Shown: positions 1 through 10,017, counted from the first letter of the stretch. The stretch: DNA of 32,348 bases from Deltaproteobacteria bacterium (GCA_031273455.1 JAISRZ010000094.1:1-32348), one strand, 5' to 3'. Program-made: numbers and translations. Notes: a model not told the origin generated them from the sequence alone.

Positions 1-108
1 GCCCGCGTTTTTTTAACTTTAGCCGCCCGGACGAGGACTTTAGATAATTTTGCCGAAGTTATTATACTGTTTCTGGGTTTTCCCCCCATCTTACAAGAAG
101 CCACCTAG
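1..108 (+). CDS. Possible 3' end of a gene cut by the window edge
   Basis: Frame 1 is open from the first base to a TAG at 106-108, giving 35 residues. The codons (TTA for Leu, GCC for Ala) resemble those of the neighbouring genes, and the stretch FAEVIILFLGFPPILQE is hydrophobic. I do not recognise a family. An open run of this length can occur by chance, so this is a weak call that depends on the sequence to the left. Confidence 0.22.
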   Translation, partial: ARVFLTLAARTRTLDNFAEVIILFLGFPPILQEAT

Positions 109-682
109 CGACGCTTGACCGTTTTGGGAAATTTCGCGCCTTACGACCAAATCCCAAGAGCCCTCGCTCTTTAGCCGCCAACTCTTATCATAGCCTTAAC
201 TACCCGACCAGGCACGGTCCATTGATCTGGCCAGTTGGAGCTTCTTGAAAGGTTCTTTACAAAAGAGGATCACGGGATTAGCGTTAGTTTTATTCCCGAC
301 ACCCCCCCATCCTAGTAGACGATCGTTTGTAGGTGACAGTTATCTAGGTCAATGGGGTTTAAATCCTGATTGTCGTTAACGCCGCGGACGGTTACTAGAC
401 CTCCATTAGGCGCCCTTTAGCGAAACAGCCGGTCCTCTTTAAGAGGCTCATTAGTAATCGCTATTAACTTTTTTCTGTTTATTTTCATTGATATTATTAC
501 TTAATATATTATATTAATTAATTTATTATATAAAATTTTTAAATATTTATTAATCTCCATTATAATAACTTATAAACTCGCATACTACCACAAATTATTA
601 TACCAGCCTTGGACGCCCAAAATAGCCTATTAAAAAAGTTAAAAAATAACTTGCGCCGACAGACGTCAATGATTATAATTAT

Positions 683-712
683 CAGGACAAGGAATTAAGG
701 TTCCTTGTCCTG
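683..712. repeat. Perfect 12-bp hairpin
   Basis: CAGGACAAGGAA, the loop TTAAGG and TTCCTTGTCCTG form a perfect stem-loop. No T-run follows on either strand, so it is a stable structure of unknown role rather than a classical terminator. Confidence 0.5.
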
Positions 713-736
713 GAGTCACCCTCCGGTTATTGCGTT

Positions 737-789
737 AAAAAACAGGCGCCCCTACAGAACCGATCTTTCCTTTTCGTCTGTAGGGGCGC
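737..789 (-). terminator. Intrinsic terminator for minus-strand transcription
   Basis: A 13-bp perfect stem (746-758 with 777-789, arm GCGCCCCTACAGA) has an 18-nt loop. Read on the minus strand, the stem is followed by CTG and a run of six T. This suggests transcription coming from the decayed minus-strand gene at 1002-1290, or a lost gene, once ended here. Confidence 0.55.
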
Positions 790-1001
790 TTCTTACTTTC
801 GTCAGATTCTTTTGATCACGGCTGTGATGATTTCACTCACCAATGAAGCCAGAACGCTTATTGAAATGTTCCCTTGGCGCCTGTTTTTGGCTTGAGGAAA
901 CTAGCGATTGGTTAAATTTTCCACCCCAAGCTAAGGCCCCATTTCCTAATATTATATTTATATATTTATCGCTAAATTTAACTCTATTTTTGGCTTAAGC
1001 T

Positions 1002-1290
1002 TTAGACGCGCCCTTTTTTTTCGATTTCCCCTCGCTTTCCTAAAAACCCTAGAATTCTAAACCCATTTACCTTTTGGCGCGCGCCTTTAGGGATTGACTT
1101 GGACCTTTCCACCCAACCAGCCATTTTGTCTTCAAAGTTTTTCTCGCGCCCAGCGCCTTCGATAACCTAAATCGTTCGATAGCTTTCCAGCGACGATAGC
1201 CGCCACCTTCTTTTTTTTGGCCGCTGGCTAGGGGCGCGCCGACTTTTGGGCGTATTTTGGTCCGGTCTTGGTCGCGTTCGGTCTTCTCAT
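1002..1290 (-). pseudogene. Decayed gene for a small basic protein
   Basis: On the minus strand an ATG at 1290 opens a frame that starts MRRPNATKTG, meets one in-frame TAG after 20 residues, and continues in the same frame for about 31 more (KKKKVAAIVAGKLSNDLGY). A one-base shift then leads into a further open run containing EDKMAGWVERSKSIPK, ending at a TAA at 1002-1004. Joined up this would be about 95 very basic residues. One stop and one frameshift make it a pseudogene. The family is not recognised. It could also be a chance mosaic of short frames. Confidence 0.33.
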
Positions 1291-1318
1291 TGTTTACTGC
1301 CCCGCTAACTGCTATAAT
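1290..1318 (+). promoter_or_regulatory. Possible sigma-70 promoter upstream of lolA
   Basis: TTGTTT, 17 nt and TATAAT (1313-1318) match the sigma-70 pattern, with a consensus -10 box. It would give a leader of about 160 nt before lolA. The AT-rich DNA at 1340-1470 could hold a closer promoter. Confidence 0.35.
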
Positions 1319-1483
1319 TCAATCAAAGAATTTCGCTTTCTAAACGCTTTATTAGACTTTAAAAATCTTTAAAAATTTATTATTTTTTCTGTTTTATTTG
1401 ATTTAAATCTTTAAAGTTGATTAATAAAATTTATTTTGTTTAAAAACCCCTAAACGGGCCTTAATAACATTTCTGGAGGATCC

Positions 1484-2173
1484 ATGCTTAAAGGCCGGAC
1501 CTTATTAATAGTCAGCCTTTGCCTTAGTTGGGCTTTTTTTAGCGGCTCTCTGGCCGATGCCGCTCTATCTGGGGAGGAGATCTTAAAGGGGTTGGCCGCT
1601 CGCTACAAAGGTCTGGAGGGCTTAACCGCCTCCTATAAGCGGACCACCTCCACCAACCTGGCCGCGGACATCTTCGAGGCCCCCGAGGAGCCCAAGGTCT
1701 CTGGTCAGTTGGCCTGGCGTAAACCGGCCAATATGCGTTTAGACCAAAAGACCCCGAGTATTGAGCTCTTAGTCACCGATGGCCAAACGGTCTGGTGGTA
1801 TCTACCGAAAGATAAGCTCGTCCATGTGTATCGGCGGCTCAATCTGGCTGGCGAGATGGCCCCTTTACTGGCTTTTTTAACTAACCTAGATGAGCTTAAA
1901 AAATCCTTTCGGATTAAGGAGTTCCCGGTTCACCCCTTACGGCCCGGTCAACAGGGGCTCATCCTAGTCCCCAAAGCTAAGGAAACCTCCTTTGGCCAGA
2001 TCATCGCCTGGTCTGACCAGGAGTTTAAGCTAACCGGTTTTGACCTTCTCATGGCCACCGGGGAAACGACCCACTTTTATTTAAGCGATCTAAAAGAAAA
2101 ACCCTTAGACCCCGCCGAGTTTGCCTTCAAAGCTCCTAAGGGCGTTAGAACCATTGAGGAAACCCCGCGTTAA
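1484..2173 (+). CDS. lolA: Outer-membrane lipoprotein carrier protein LolA
   Basis: This is a periplasmic chaperone that takes lipoproteins released by the LolCDE transporter and hands them to the outer membrane. The protein has 229 residues, close to the family length. Residues 1-26 form a signal peptide ending in ADA. The mature part shows LolA features: an N-terminal helix with repeated LKGLAARYKGLEGLTASY, then SGQLAWRKPANMRLDQ and the TDGQTVWWYLPKDKLVHVY strand pair (about residues 73-118). GGAGGA at 1475-1480 sits 3 nt before the ATG, so the start is well supported though closely spaced. It is followed after 52 nt by nadA and is probably co-transcribed with it. Assignment rests on motif recognition; a closely related LolA-like protein is the only real alternative. 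Confidence 0.85.
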   Translation: MLKGRTLLIVSLCLSWAFFSGSLADAALSGEEILKGLAARYKGLEGLTASYKRTTSTNLAADIFEAPEEPKVSGQLAWRKPANMRLDQKTPSIELLVTDGQTVWWYLPKDKLVHVYRRLNLAGEMAPLLAFLTNLDELKKSFRIKEFPVHPLRPGQQGLILVPKAKETSFGQIIAWSDQEFKLTGFDLLMATGETTHFYLSDLKEKPLDPAEFAFKAPKGVRTIEETPR

Positions 2174-2225
2174 GAGCCTTTTTGGTCTTTAGTTTTTAGC
2201 GTTTTTTAGTTTTGGGGGGAGATTT

Positions 2226-3143
2226 ATGAGCCCAAGCGATATTTCCGAGGCGATCGCCCGCTTAGCTAAAGAGCGCGACGCGGTCATTCTGGCCCATTAC
2301 TACTGTGTCCCCGAGATCCACGATATCGCCCACTTTGTGGGCGACTCTTTAGGTCTTTCCCAAGAGGCGGCCCGCAATCCGGCCAAGGTGATTATGTTTT
2401 GCGGGGTCCACTTCATGGCCGAGACGGCCAGTATCCTTTGCCCGGAGAAAACCGTCCTTTTGGCCAATAGCGCGGCGGGGTGTCCCATGGCCGACATGGT
2501 CGAGCCCAGCGATCTTGAAGCCCGGAAAAAAGAGCTACCCAACGTTCCGGTGTTAACTTACGTCAACTCCTCGGCCAAGGTCAAAGCCTTAAGCGACATC
2601 TGCTGCACCTCGGCCAACGTGACGGCGGTCTTAAGGTCTTTACCCGGCCCCCGGGTTCTAATGACCCCGGACCGGAACCTGGCCCAGTACGCCCAGAAAC
2701 TGGTTCCGGAAAAAGAAGTTATCCTCTGGCCCGGCTTTTGCCCCACCCATCACCGTTTAAACCTGGCCGAGATCCAAGAGTTAAAAAAGGAGCGGCCCCA
2801 AGCTGAGGTCTTAGCCCACCCGGAGTGTCAGCCGCGGATCTTAGAGGAAGCCCACTTTATTGGCTCCACCAGCGGGATTATCAAACATTGCGCGACTTCC
2901 CCTAGCGAGGAGTTTATTGTCTTAACCGAGGCGGGGGTTTTATACCCGCTAGCCAAACAAAACCCGCATAAAAAGTTTTACCAACCTAAAACGCCCATGA
3001 TCTGCCCGAACATGAAAAAGAACCAGGTAACTGACGTCTTAGCGGCTCTAGAGACCTTAACCCCCGTCATTAAAGTCCCCGAGGAGATCCGCCTTCCGGC
3101 TCTCAAGGCCGTTGAGCGGATGCTGGCCATCCCCCGGGACTAG
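2226..3143 (+). CDS. nadA: Quinolinate synthase NadA
   Basis: NadA condenses iminoaspartate with dihydroxyacetone phosphate to give quinolinate, the first ring-containing intermediate of de novo NAD synthesis, using a [4Fe-4S] cluster. The 305 residues match the compact archaeal/Thermotoga-like form. HYY is at 24-26. The three expected cluster cysteines are C86 (AAGCPMADM), C172 (GFCPTHH) and C260 (MICPNMKKN), spaced as in characterised NadA proteins. STSGII (214-219) is the conserved substrate loop. A strong G-rich ribosome site lies just before the ATG. nadB and nadC are not in the window, so iminoaspartate must be supplied from elsewhere. It lies between lolA and a nucleoside deoxyribosyltransferase, an arrangement with loose nucleotide and cofactor logic. 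Confidence 0.95.
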   Translation: MSPSDISEAIARLAKERDAVILAHYYCVPEIHDIAHFVGDSLGLSQEAARNPAKVIMFCGVHFMAETASILCPEKTVLLANSAAGCPMADMVEPSDLEARKKELPNVPVLTYVNSSAKVKALSDICCTSANVTAVLRSLPGPRVLMTPDRNLAQYAQKLVPEKEVILWPGFCPTHHRLNLAEIQELKKERPQAEVLAHPECQPRILEEAHFIGSTSGIIKHCATSPSEEFIVLTEAGVLYPLAKQNPHKKFYQPKTPMICPNMKKNQVTDVLAALETLTPVIKVPEEIRLPALKAVERMLAIPRD

Positions 3144-3225
3144 GGACTATAGTCTCTGGTTTAGGGTCTAGAAGGCTCGCGGGGGAGTTAAAAAAGGTTA
3201 AGGTTTTTGGGAGGGTATGGCGACT

Positions 3226-3714
3226 ATGGTCAAAAAGATTTATTTCGCGGGGCCGGACGTATTTTTTCCGAATTATCCCGAAAAAATCCGAGAAATCCAG
3301 GCTTTAGGGGCTAAATATAACTTTAGCCCCCTTTGCCCCGGGGAATCCCCGGAAACCGACCCGACCGTTATTTACCAAAAAAACTTAGCCTTAATCGAGG
3401 AAGCCCACGGGCTCATCGCTAACCTTAACCCCTTTCGGGGCCAGGAGCCCGACTCCGGGACCGCCTTTGAGGTCGGCTACGCCCTGGCTAAAGGCAAATG
3501 GATCATTGGGTATCTAACGGATTTACGCGATCTAAAGACTAAAATCCATAGTAAGGTTAAAGGGCCCCAATCGTCCGTTATTTTACCGGATGGCTCCATA
3601 GCGGAGGACTTTGGTTTGCCGGTCAACTTAACTTTGGCTTTAGCCGCCAAGCGCTTAGTCCCCAACTTAGAGGCGGCCGTTCTGGCGGCGGTCGCCTTCA
3701 AGCTTTTGGGGTAG
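3226..3714 (+). CDS. Nucleoside 2-deoxyribosyltransferase
   Basis: Family members move or hydrolyse the deoxyribose of purine and pyrimidine deoxynucleosides in salvage. The sequence shows the hallmark N-terminal KIYFAGPDVFFPN, the NLALIEEAHGLIANLNPFRG strand-helix unit and the active-site block DSGTAFEVGYA, where the glutamate is the expected nucleophile. Length (162-165 residues) is normal. Two ATGs are possible. The one at 3217 lies only 2 nt from the GGGAGG site (3209-3214), while the one at 3226 lies about 11 nt away and is preferred here. The true substrate (base exchange, or hydrolysis of odd nucleotides) cannot be read from sequence. It follows nadA by about 80 nt and probably ends the operon; gpmI converges on it from the right. 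Confidence 0.85.
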   Translation: MVKKIYFAGPDVFFPNYPEKIREIQALGAKYNFSPLCPGESPETDPTVIYQKNLALIEEAHGLIANLNPFRGQEPDSGTAFEVGYALAKGKWIIGYLTDLRDLKTKIHSKVKGPQSSVILPDGSIAEDFGLPVNLTLALAAKRLVPNLEAAVLAAVAFKLLG

Positions 3715-3783
3715 GGTCTTCTATAATTACGGCGAATTTTACGAGCTAACGCCCGTATTTAAGAAAAAACATCGTAATTTACG

Positions 3784-5352
3784 TTAAACCCTTTTAGCCA
3801 ATAAACTAGTCGCGGTCATCTCTTTAGGAACCTCTAGACCCATTAGCTCCAAGATGGTTGGGGCCAGATCAGCCAGTTTCCCACTTTGGCCGCTCAGCTT
3901 AGCCAAGGGTTTCGCCGCCACGTAGACGCATTCCACGGGGAATAGGGTGTGGCTGGTCTTAACTAAGTTAGTGACCGGGTCAATCATCTCCTCCGCGTTC
4001 CCATGGTCAGCGGTGATTAAAACTTGGTACCCTTTGGCCAATAACGGGGGTACAATCTTGGCTAAGGCGGCGTCCACCGCTTCCACGGCTTTAACCGCCG
4101 CCCCGAGGACCCCAGTGTGGCCCACCATGTCGCAGTTGGCGTAGTTAATGACGATTAAAGGGTAATCTTGGGGCAGATACTTAGTTAAAAAAGTCTCGCT
4201 TAAGATCTCGGCCTCCATTTCCGGGTGGCTGGCGAAGGTGGCTGGCTCAAAGCGGCCCGGGATTTCCACCTGCTCCTCTAAGGGAAAGGGTTTGGTGGAT
4301 TTCCCATTAAAAAAGCTGGTCACATGCCGAAACTTCTGGGTCTCGGCCAGCCTTAACTGTTTTAAGCCAGCTTGGGAAACGACTTCCCCCAATAAGCCGC
4401 TCATCCCGCCTTCCCCGCCCATGGGGCCCAGTAAATACTCCGTAAACTCATCGTAATAACGGGTTAAGCCTAAGTACTTAACCTTAGGCCCTAAAGTTCG
4501 TTTTCCAGGGTACTGGGGGTCCACCATGGCTTGGGTCAGCTGGATGGCCCGATCTTGGCGGAAGTTAAAGTGAAAAACCGCGTCGCCTTCCGCGAAACCC
4601 TGGTAGTCCGCGGTTTTTAACGGTGGGATGTACTCATCGACCATGTCAAAGTTGTCCGGGGTCTTTTCCTCGGCCCAGGCTCTCTCCACCGCCGCGATGG
4701 GCGACCCTTGGTAGATCTTAGCCTTCCCATAGACTAAGGCCGCGTAAGCCAGGTCGGTTAAAGCCCAATCCCGGCTCCGGTCCATGGCGTAGTAGCGGCC
4801 CATCATGACCCCCACGGTGGCTAAACCAACTTCCTTTAAGACCAGCTCCAGTTTAGCGATAAACTCCGGCGAGGACCTGGGCGGGGTGTCGCGACCGTCT
4901 AAGAAAGGATGGACCGTCAGCCGACCAGTGGGGTTTTCCTTCCGGGCTTGGCGTAAGATCTTAAAAAGGTGCTCTTGGTGGGCGTGGACCCCTTCGTCTT
5001 GGAGTAGACCCATTAAGTGTAACGTCCCTTGGCTTTGGCGCCAAAAGTCCACCGTCTCCCGCCACTTGGGGAGTTGGAAAAAAGTCCCGTCCCTTAAACC
5101 ATCGTCAATCCTTTTGAGTTCCTGGATGACAATCCGACCGGCCCCCATATTAAGGTGCCCCACTTCACTGGACCCTTGATAACCCGCGGGTAAACCCACG
5201 GGCTCGCCAGCGGCCTCCAGTAAGGTCCAAGAGCTCTTATCGGCTAAAAGACGGTCCATAAACGGGGTTTTGGCCGCCAGAACGGCGTTGCCATAGGGAT
5301 CTTCCCGGTGTCCCCAACCATCGCGGATAATGAGGCAGACAGGGTTGGCCAT
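3784..5352 (-). CDS. gpmI: 2,3-bisphosphoglycerate-independent phosphoglycerate mutase
   Basis: It interconverts 3- and 2-phosphoglycerate in lower glycolysis and gluconeogenesis, in the cytosol, with two Mn ions and a phosphoserine intermediate. The 522 residues span both the phosphatase-like and transferase domains. Visible motifs are DGWGHRED (11-18, first metal Asp), GSSEVGHLNMGAGR with catalytic Ser62, FLDGRDTPP, GRYYAMDRSRDW, FNFRQDRA, NYANCDMVGHTG and TADHGNAEEM near the C-terminus. GGGAGG lies 6 nt before the ATG. It is divergent from groES across about 420 nt and convergent with the deoxyribosyltransferase, so it is probably a single-gene unit. Nothing is missing from the catalytic set. 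Confidence 0.96.
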   Translation of the reverse strand: MANPVCLIIRDGWGHREDPYGNAVLAAKTPFMDRLLADKSSWTLLEAAGEPVGLPAGYQGSSEVGHLNMGAGRIVIQELKRIDDGLRDGTFFQLPKWRETVDFWRQSQGTLHLMGLLQDEGVHAHQEHLFKILRQARKENPTGRLTVHPFLDGRDTPPRSSPEFIAKLELVLKEVGLATVGVMMGRYYAMDRSRDWALTDLAYAALVYGKAKIYQGSPIAAVERAWAEEKTPDNFDMVDEYIPPLKTADYQGFAEGDAVFHFNFRQDRAIQLTQAMVDPQYPGKRTLGPKVKYLGLTRYYDEFTEYLLGPMGGEGGMSGLLGEVVSQAGLKQLRLAETQKFRHVTSFFNGKSTKPFPLEEQVEIPGRFEPATFASHPEMEAEILSETFLTKYLPQDYPLIVINYANCDMVGHTGVLGAAVKAVEAVDAALAKIVPPLLAKGYQVLITADHGNAEEMIDPVTNLVKTSHTLFPVECVYVAAKPLAKLSGQSGKLADLAPTILELMGLEVPKEMTATSLLAKRV

Positions 5353-5470
5353 TTTTTCCTCCCATAGCCAAAGTTTTTCGCTCCCTAAAATTATAACCCA
5401 TAATCATTATAGTTAGGGCCTAATTTCCCCCTTGGCCGCCCGATGGGGCCGCCCCTTTTTCCCGAACGAC

Positions 5471-5531
5471 GCCAAGGGGCCTTTTTCACCTAAGGATTTT
5501 TTTTAGTTTTTAAAAAAAATTTCCCCTTGGC
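5471..5531. repeat. Inverted repeat between gpmI and groES
   Basis: GCCAAGGGG (5471-5479) and CCCCTTGGC (5523-5531) are perfect complements enclosing a 43-nt loop. Inside the loop, runs of T and A (about 5494-5520) can pair with each other to extend the structure. It lies just upstream of the groES promoter and between divergent genes. Its role is unknown: a transcription barrier or a regulatory site. Confidence 0.4.
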
Positions 5532-5543
5532 CCCTTTCAAGCC

Positions 5544-5571
5544 TTGACAAACTCTCTTCAGTGTTTATATT
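5544..5571 (+). promoter_or_regulatory. Sigma-70 promoter of groESL
   Basis: TTGACA (5544-5549), 16 nt and TATATT (5566-5571) make a near-consensus vegetative promoter. Transcription would begin near 5578, giving a leader of about 190 nt before groES. I see no sigma-32 pattern here, so heat control would more likely act through the operator just downstream. Confidence 0.7.
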
Positions 5572-5595
5572 TGCTTTGCCTGGCAATCAGGGGAG

Positions 5596-5623
5596 TTGAG
5601 CGCTAATTTTCTGGAGCGCTTAA
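5596..5623 (+). promoter_or_regulatory. CIRCE-like inverted repeat, candidate HrcA operator
   Basis: TTGAGCGCTA, 8 nt and GAGCGCTTAA form a 28-bp palindrome with arms matching at 8 of 10 positions. Size, arm spacing and position just after the transcription start resemble the CIRCE operator (TTAGCACTC-N9-GAGTGCTAA) that HrcA binds to repress groESL. The arms carry AGCGCT instead of AGCACTC, so either the HrcA specificity differs or another repressor is involved. Confidence 0.45.
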
Positions 5624-5770
5624 ACTTTCTGGTTTTTAGATGTAATTAGGGTTCTTTAACCCAAAATTAGTTAGTTTATTATGACCCCGCCCTTTTTGGG
5701 GTGGGCGACTTTTTCTGACCTGGCTCAGTTAGCTAGCTCAAATCACCTTTTTTTTGATAAGGAGCGTCCC

Positions 5771-6058
5771 ATGAATCTTCGTCCTTTGTCCGATCGCATC
5801 CTGGTTAAGCGCCTGGAAGAGGAAGAAACCACCAAAGGCGGCATCATCATTCCTGACACCGCCAAGGAAAAACCCCAGCAAGGCAAAGTCATCGCCGTTG
5901 GCGAGGGCAAGCTGGTCGATAACGGGACCCGGGTCCCCTCTGGGGTCAAACCTGGGGATCACATTCTGTTCGGCAAGTACTCCGGGACTGAGATCAAGCT
6001 AAATGGCGAGGAATACCTCATCATGCGCGATGACGACATCTTCGGGATCCTCGAGTAG
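5771..6058 (+). CDS. groES: Co-chaperonin GroES
   Basis: GroES is the heptameric lid of the GroEL folding chamber. The 95-residue product is the standard length. It begins [19 protein letters not shown] and carries the mobile loop [14 protein letters not shown] (about residues 20-33), [26 protein letters not shown] and the ending DDIFGILE. The frame stays open upstream to 5681, but AAGGAG at 5759-5764 and the family start place initiation at 5771. groEL follows after 149 nt, a longer gap than usual, with a hairpin at the junction. Confidence 0.97.
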   Translation: MNLRPLSDRILVKRLEEEETTKGGIIIPDTAKEKPQQGKVIAVGEGKLVDNGTRVPSGVKPGDHILFGKYSGTEIKLNGEEYLIMRDDDIFGILE

Positions 6059-6081
6059 CCCTATCCAGCGTCTTATAGGGC
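6058..6081 (+). repeat. Hairpin in the groES-groEL junction
   Basis: GCCCTAT (6058-6064) and ATAGGGC (6075-6081) can pair around a 10-nt loop right at the groES stop codon. No T-run follows. It could protect the groES 3' end or mark an mRNA processing site that sets different groES and groEL levels; that is inference. Confidence 0.35.
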
Positions 6082-6180
6082 CTATCTGGCCCAATTTCGG
6101 CGTTGATCATTTTTGGGCTCAGGCCTAATTTTTGGGGTTATTAAGCGGTTCGGCTATTTTAGCCAACTATTAATCAGTGA

Positions 6181-7854
<1,674 letters not shown>

Positions 7855-7875
7855 GCCGTTAGCCACCTTCTAACC

Positions 7876-7910
7876 AAAACCCCGGAAAGGTTAACCTTTC
7901 CGGGGTTTTT
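7876..7910 (+). terminator. Rho-independent terminator of groESL
   Basis: AAAACCCCGGAAAGG (7876-7890), loop TTAA, and the perfect 15-nt complement (7895-7909) run into a T-rich tail. It lies about 20 nt after the groEL stop and is the strongest terminator in the window. Confidence 0.92.
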
Positions 7911-8070
7911 TGTCCGGTGAAATCCTTTTTACAACTCGTTGAACCCGCCATTTTCCCGGTATTCTTGAAATCTAAAGCCCTAGGTTTTATACTTAAAACG
8001 CTTTTTGCCGCTAGTCCAGCCCTTTCAGCTGACTTAGCCGGCTATCAGGGCTTTAAGGAGGCTTTATTAG

Positions 8071-8583
8071 ATGAAAGAAAAACTTTGGGTGGTGCGTCCG
8101 GAGCCGAACTTCATTAACCGCCTGGCCCATTTTCTGGACAAAAGCATGGTCGCCATTGGTTGGCCGGAGGTCGGGGATTTGAGCCAAACCGATAAATCGG
8201 CCTTAGCCTCCCGCCTTTGCCAAACCTACAGCCATTACTTAGACGTTAAAAAGGACGATTTAGCGGTGGATGTGGGGGTATTAGATCGCTTTGTCAACCA
8301 AATCCAAACCGGGGACTTTGTGCTCATCCCGGAAAACGGGCAGGTTTTTGTGGGCGAGGTGACTGGGGACTACACCTTCCACCCGGAACTGGGCCACACC
8401 GGCCCGGAGGCTGGTTACCCCCATTGGCGGGCGGTTAGGTACTTAAAGAACAAACAACCCTTTTCGCCCATTAAATCCCTGCCCTTAGGCGTCCGTCGCG
8501 GCATTGACTGCCGGTTAGCCGTGTTTTCCATCCACGCCGCGGCCCCGGCCATGTGGTCCTTAATCCGGGACGCGGCTTATTAA
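8071..8583 (+). CDS. Stand-alone PUA/EVE-like domain protein resembling the N-terminal domain of Mrr-type restriction proteins
   Basis: The 170-residue product shows a pattern I know from the N-terminal part of some Mrr-type restriction endonucleases: WVVRPEP at the start, MVAIGWPEVGDLS (26-38), GDFVLIPENGQVFVGEVTGDY (81-101) and the late HWRAVRYL (118-125). Such PUA/EVE-like folds bind modified bases in DNA or RNA. The Mrr catalytic nuclease domain that normally follows is absent and no other domain fits. AAGGAGG at 8055-8061 sits 9 nt before the ATG, so the gene is well formed. It lies alone between the groEL terminator and the convergent bepA-like gene. It may be a modified-base reader acting alone, or a relic of a restriction enzyme. 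The family link is from memory of the motif pattern and is moderate. Confidence 0.6.
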   Translation: MKEKLWVVRPEPNFINRLAHFLDKSMVAIGWPEVGDLSQTDKSALASRLCQTYSHYLDVKKDDLAVDVGVLDRFVNQIQTGDFVLIPENGQVFVGEVTGDYTFHPELGHTGPEAGYPHWRAVRYLKNKQPFSPIKSLPLGVRRGIDCRLAVFSIHAAAPAMWSLIRDAAY

Positions 8584-8610
8584 GCCACCTAAAACCCCCT
8601 TGGCCTATTT

Positions 8611-10017
8611 CTAGCCTTTAGCGTCTTTCATTATTTCCTTAAAATCGCGGATATTCTGCTCACAGCTAATTTTATACGTCCCCCCAGCGGGTTCGCTCAT
8701 AGCCGTCTGACAGTGGAAAATGGCCTCTTTAAACCGGCCCACCCCGCCAAAGTACCGGGACAAGAGGTAATGGCCTTTGGCCATCTGCCCGTTTTGGCCA
8801 AAGAACCGCCCGGCGAGCTCCAAGGCCTCGGGATAATCGTCCCCCGACATTTTGACGGCCTCATCGTACAGACTGGAAGCTTCCTTATTCTTCCCCTGGA
8901 GCTCCAAGGCCCGGGCTAAGCCTAAAGTCGCGGCCAGCCCTTTGTTCTGGGCCCGGGCCTTTTCATAATAAGTGGCCGCCTCGTTGGCTTTCCGCCTTCT
9001 TAAGGCCAAGTCCCCCATGTCGGACAAATACTCGGCGTTGGTGGGGGCGATTTTTAAGGCTTTTTCCATCATCTCGTTGGCTAAGGTCAGATTTAACTCC
9101 CGAGCCGCGATTAAAGCCAGCCCGTGGAGGGCCGAGGGGTCATTGGGGTTAGCCTCCAGCCGCTTCTGAAAAACGGATCTGGCCCTTTTGGGTAAAGCGG
9201 TTAAAGCCAAAACCCGATCTTTAATGGCCTCGTAAGCCTCGTCCACTGGGGCCGGGGGTTTATTGGCCTGGTCCCCAAAGGTCGAGGCCATCCTGGCGGC
9301 TAACCCGGGGTGGGTGCTTAAGTAATTGGGAATTTCCGAGGAAAAGTGGTAGCTCCGCTCGTTCATGACCTTAAAGGCCCCGTACATGTCCCGAGGGTTG
9401 TAGCCAGCCCGAATCATGTAATCCCGGCCCTTCCGGTCAGCCTCGGACTCATCGGCCCTGGAGTTGGCGAGCATGGCCTGCATGGAAGCCCCGACCGAGC
9501 CCAGCATCAAAGCTTGGCCTAAAGCCCCGGCGTTCTGGCCCCCGCCCCCGCCTGAGGCCAGTAAAGCCCCAGCTAAGATGCCGGCTAAGGAGGCGATGGA
9601 GGCTTTCCGGCCCGCCTCCGAGCGCTTGGCGAAGTGCCGGGAGGTGATGTGGGCCACCTCGTGGGACAGAATAGCCGCCAGTTGCCCCTCGTTACTAAGA
9701 CTAATAATGGTCTCAGTGTGCATGTAAATATAGCCACCCGGCACGGCGAAGGCGTTTAAACCATCGCTTCTGACCACGTAAAAATGGAAAGGAAAGCTCT
9801 GGGGCCCAGCGGCTTTTAAGATCCGGGCGCAGATCCGCCGGATGTACTGGTCCACGATGGGGTCGTTAAAGAGAACGCCCTGGCCTTGCAGCTGACGTTG
9901 GACCTGGCGGCCTATTTCCAGCTCCTCTTTTTGGGACACGGCCCACCCCGGGCTGGACCCCATAAATAGAGCTAGAATCAGGATAACGAGTATCGCCGTC
10001 CGCGGATATTTGACCAT
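8611..10017 (-). CDS. bepA: BepA/YfgC-like periplasmic M48 metalloprotease with TPR repeats
   Basis: The BepA family helps assemble or degrade outer-membrane beta-barrel proteins such as LptD near the BAM complex. The 468 residues carry a signal peptide (about 1-26, ending PGWA), the zinc motif HEVAH (119-123), a downstream ligand region DESEADRKG (189-197) with the third ligand Glu192, and a glycine-rich loop (155-165). The C-terminal half (about 285-460) consists of TPR-type helices (LEANPNDPSALHGLALIA, LKIAPTNAEYLSDMGDLAL). E. coli BepA has 487 residues with the same order. GAGGCG precedes the ATG. The NEW3-repeat membrane protein lies 40 nt upstream on the same strand, so the two are probably co-transcribed. 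The exact substrate is inferred from the family only. Confidence 0.85.
   Translation of the reverse strand: MVKYPRTAILVILILALFMGSSPGWAVSQKEELEIGRQVQRQLQGQGVLFNDPIVDQYIRRICARILKAAGPQSFPFHFYVVRSDGLNAFAVPGGYIYMHTETIISLSNEGQLAAILSHEVAHITSRHFAKRSEAGRKASIASLAGILAGALLASGGGGGQNAGALGQALMLGSVGASMQAMLANSRADESEADRKGRDYMIRAGYNPRDMYGAFKVMNERSYHFSSEIPNYLSTHPGLAARMASTFGDQANKPPAPVDEAYEAIKDRVLALTALPKRARSVFQKRLEANPNDPSALHGLALIAARELNLTLANEMMEKALKIAPTNAEYLSDMGDLALRRRKANEAATYYEKARAQNKGLAATLGLARALELQGKNKEASSLYDEAVKMSGDDYPEALELAGRFFGQNGQMAKGHYLLSRYFGGVGRFKEAIFHCQTAMSEPAGGTYKISCEQNIRDFKEIMKDAKG

Larger units (their letters stand above)
109..1001. other. Long spacer without an intact gene
   Basis: No frame gives a convincing gene. 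It contains a GC-mixed part (109-470), a very AT-rich block (about 480-600), two perfect hairpins (683-712 and 746-789), and on the minus strand a short hydrophobic reading frame of about 20 residues (SVLASLVSEI and onward) ending at a TGA near 813. That frame lacks an ATG, GTG or TTG start. The spacer reads as decayed DNA. Confidence 0.5.

Noticed and set aside
7917-8117. Open frame of 66 codons (GTG start) before the PUA-like gene
   Set aside because: It overlaps the next gene out of frame, has no ribosome site and begins inside the T-rich tail region of the groEL terminator.
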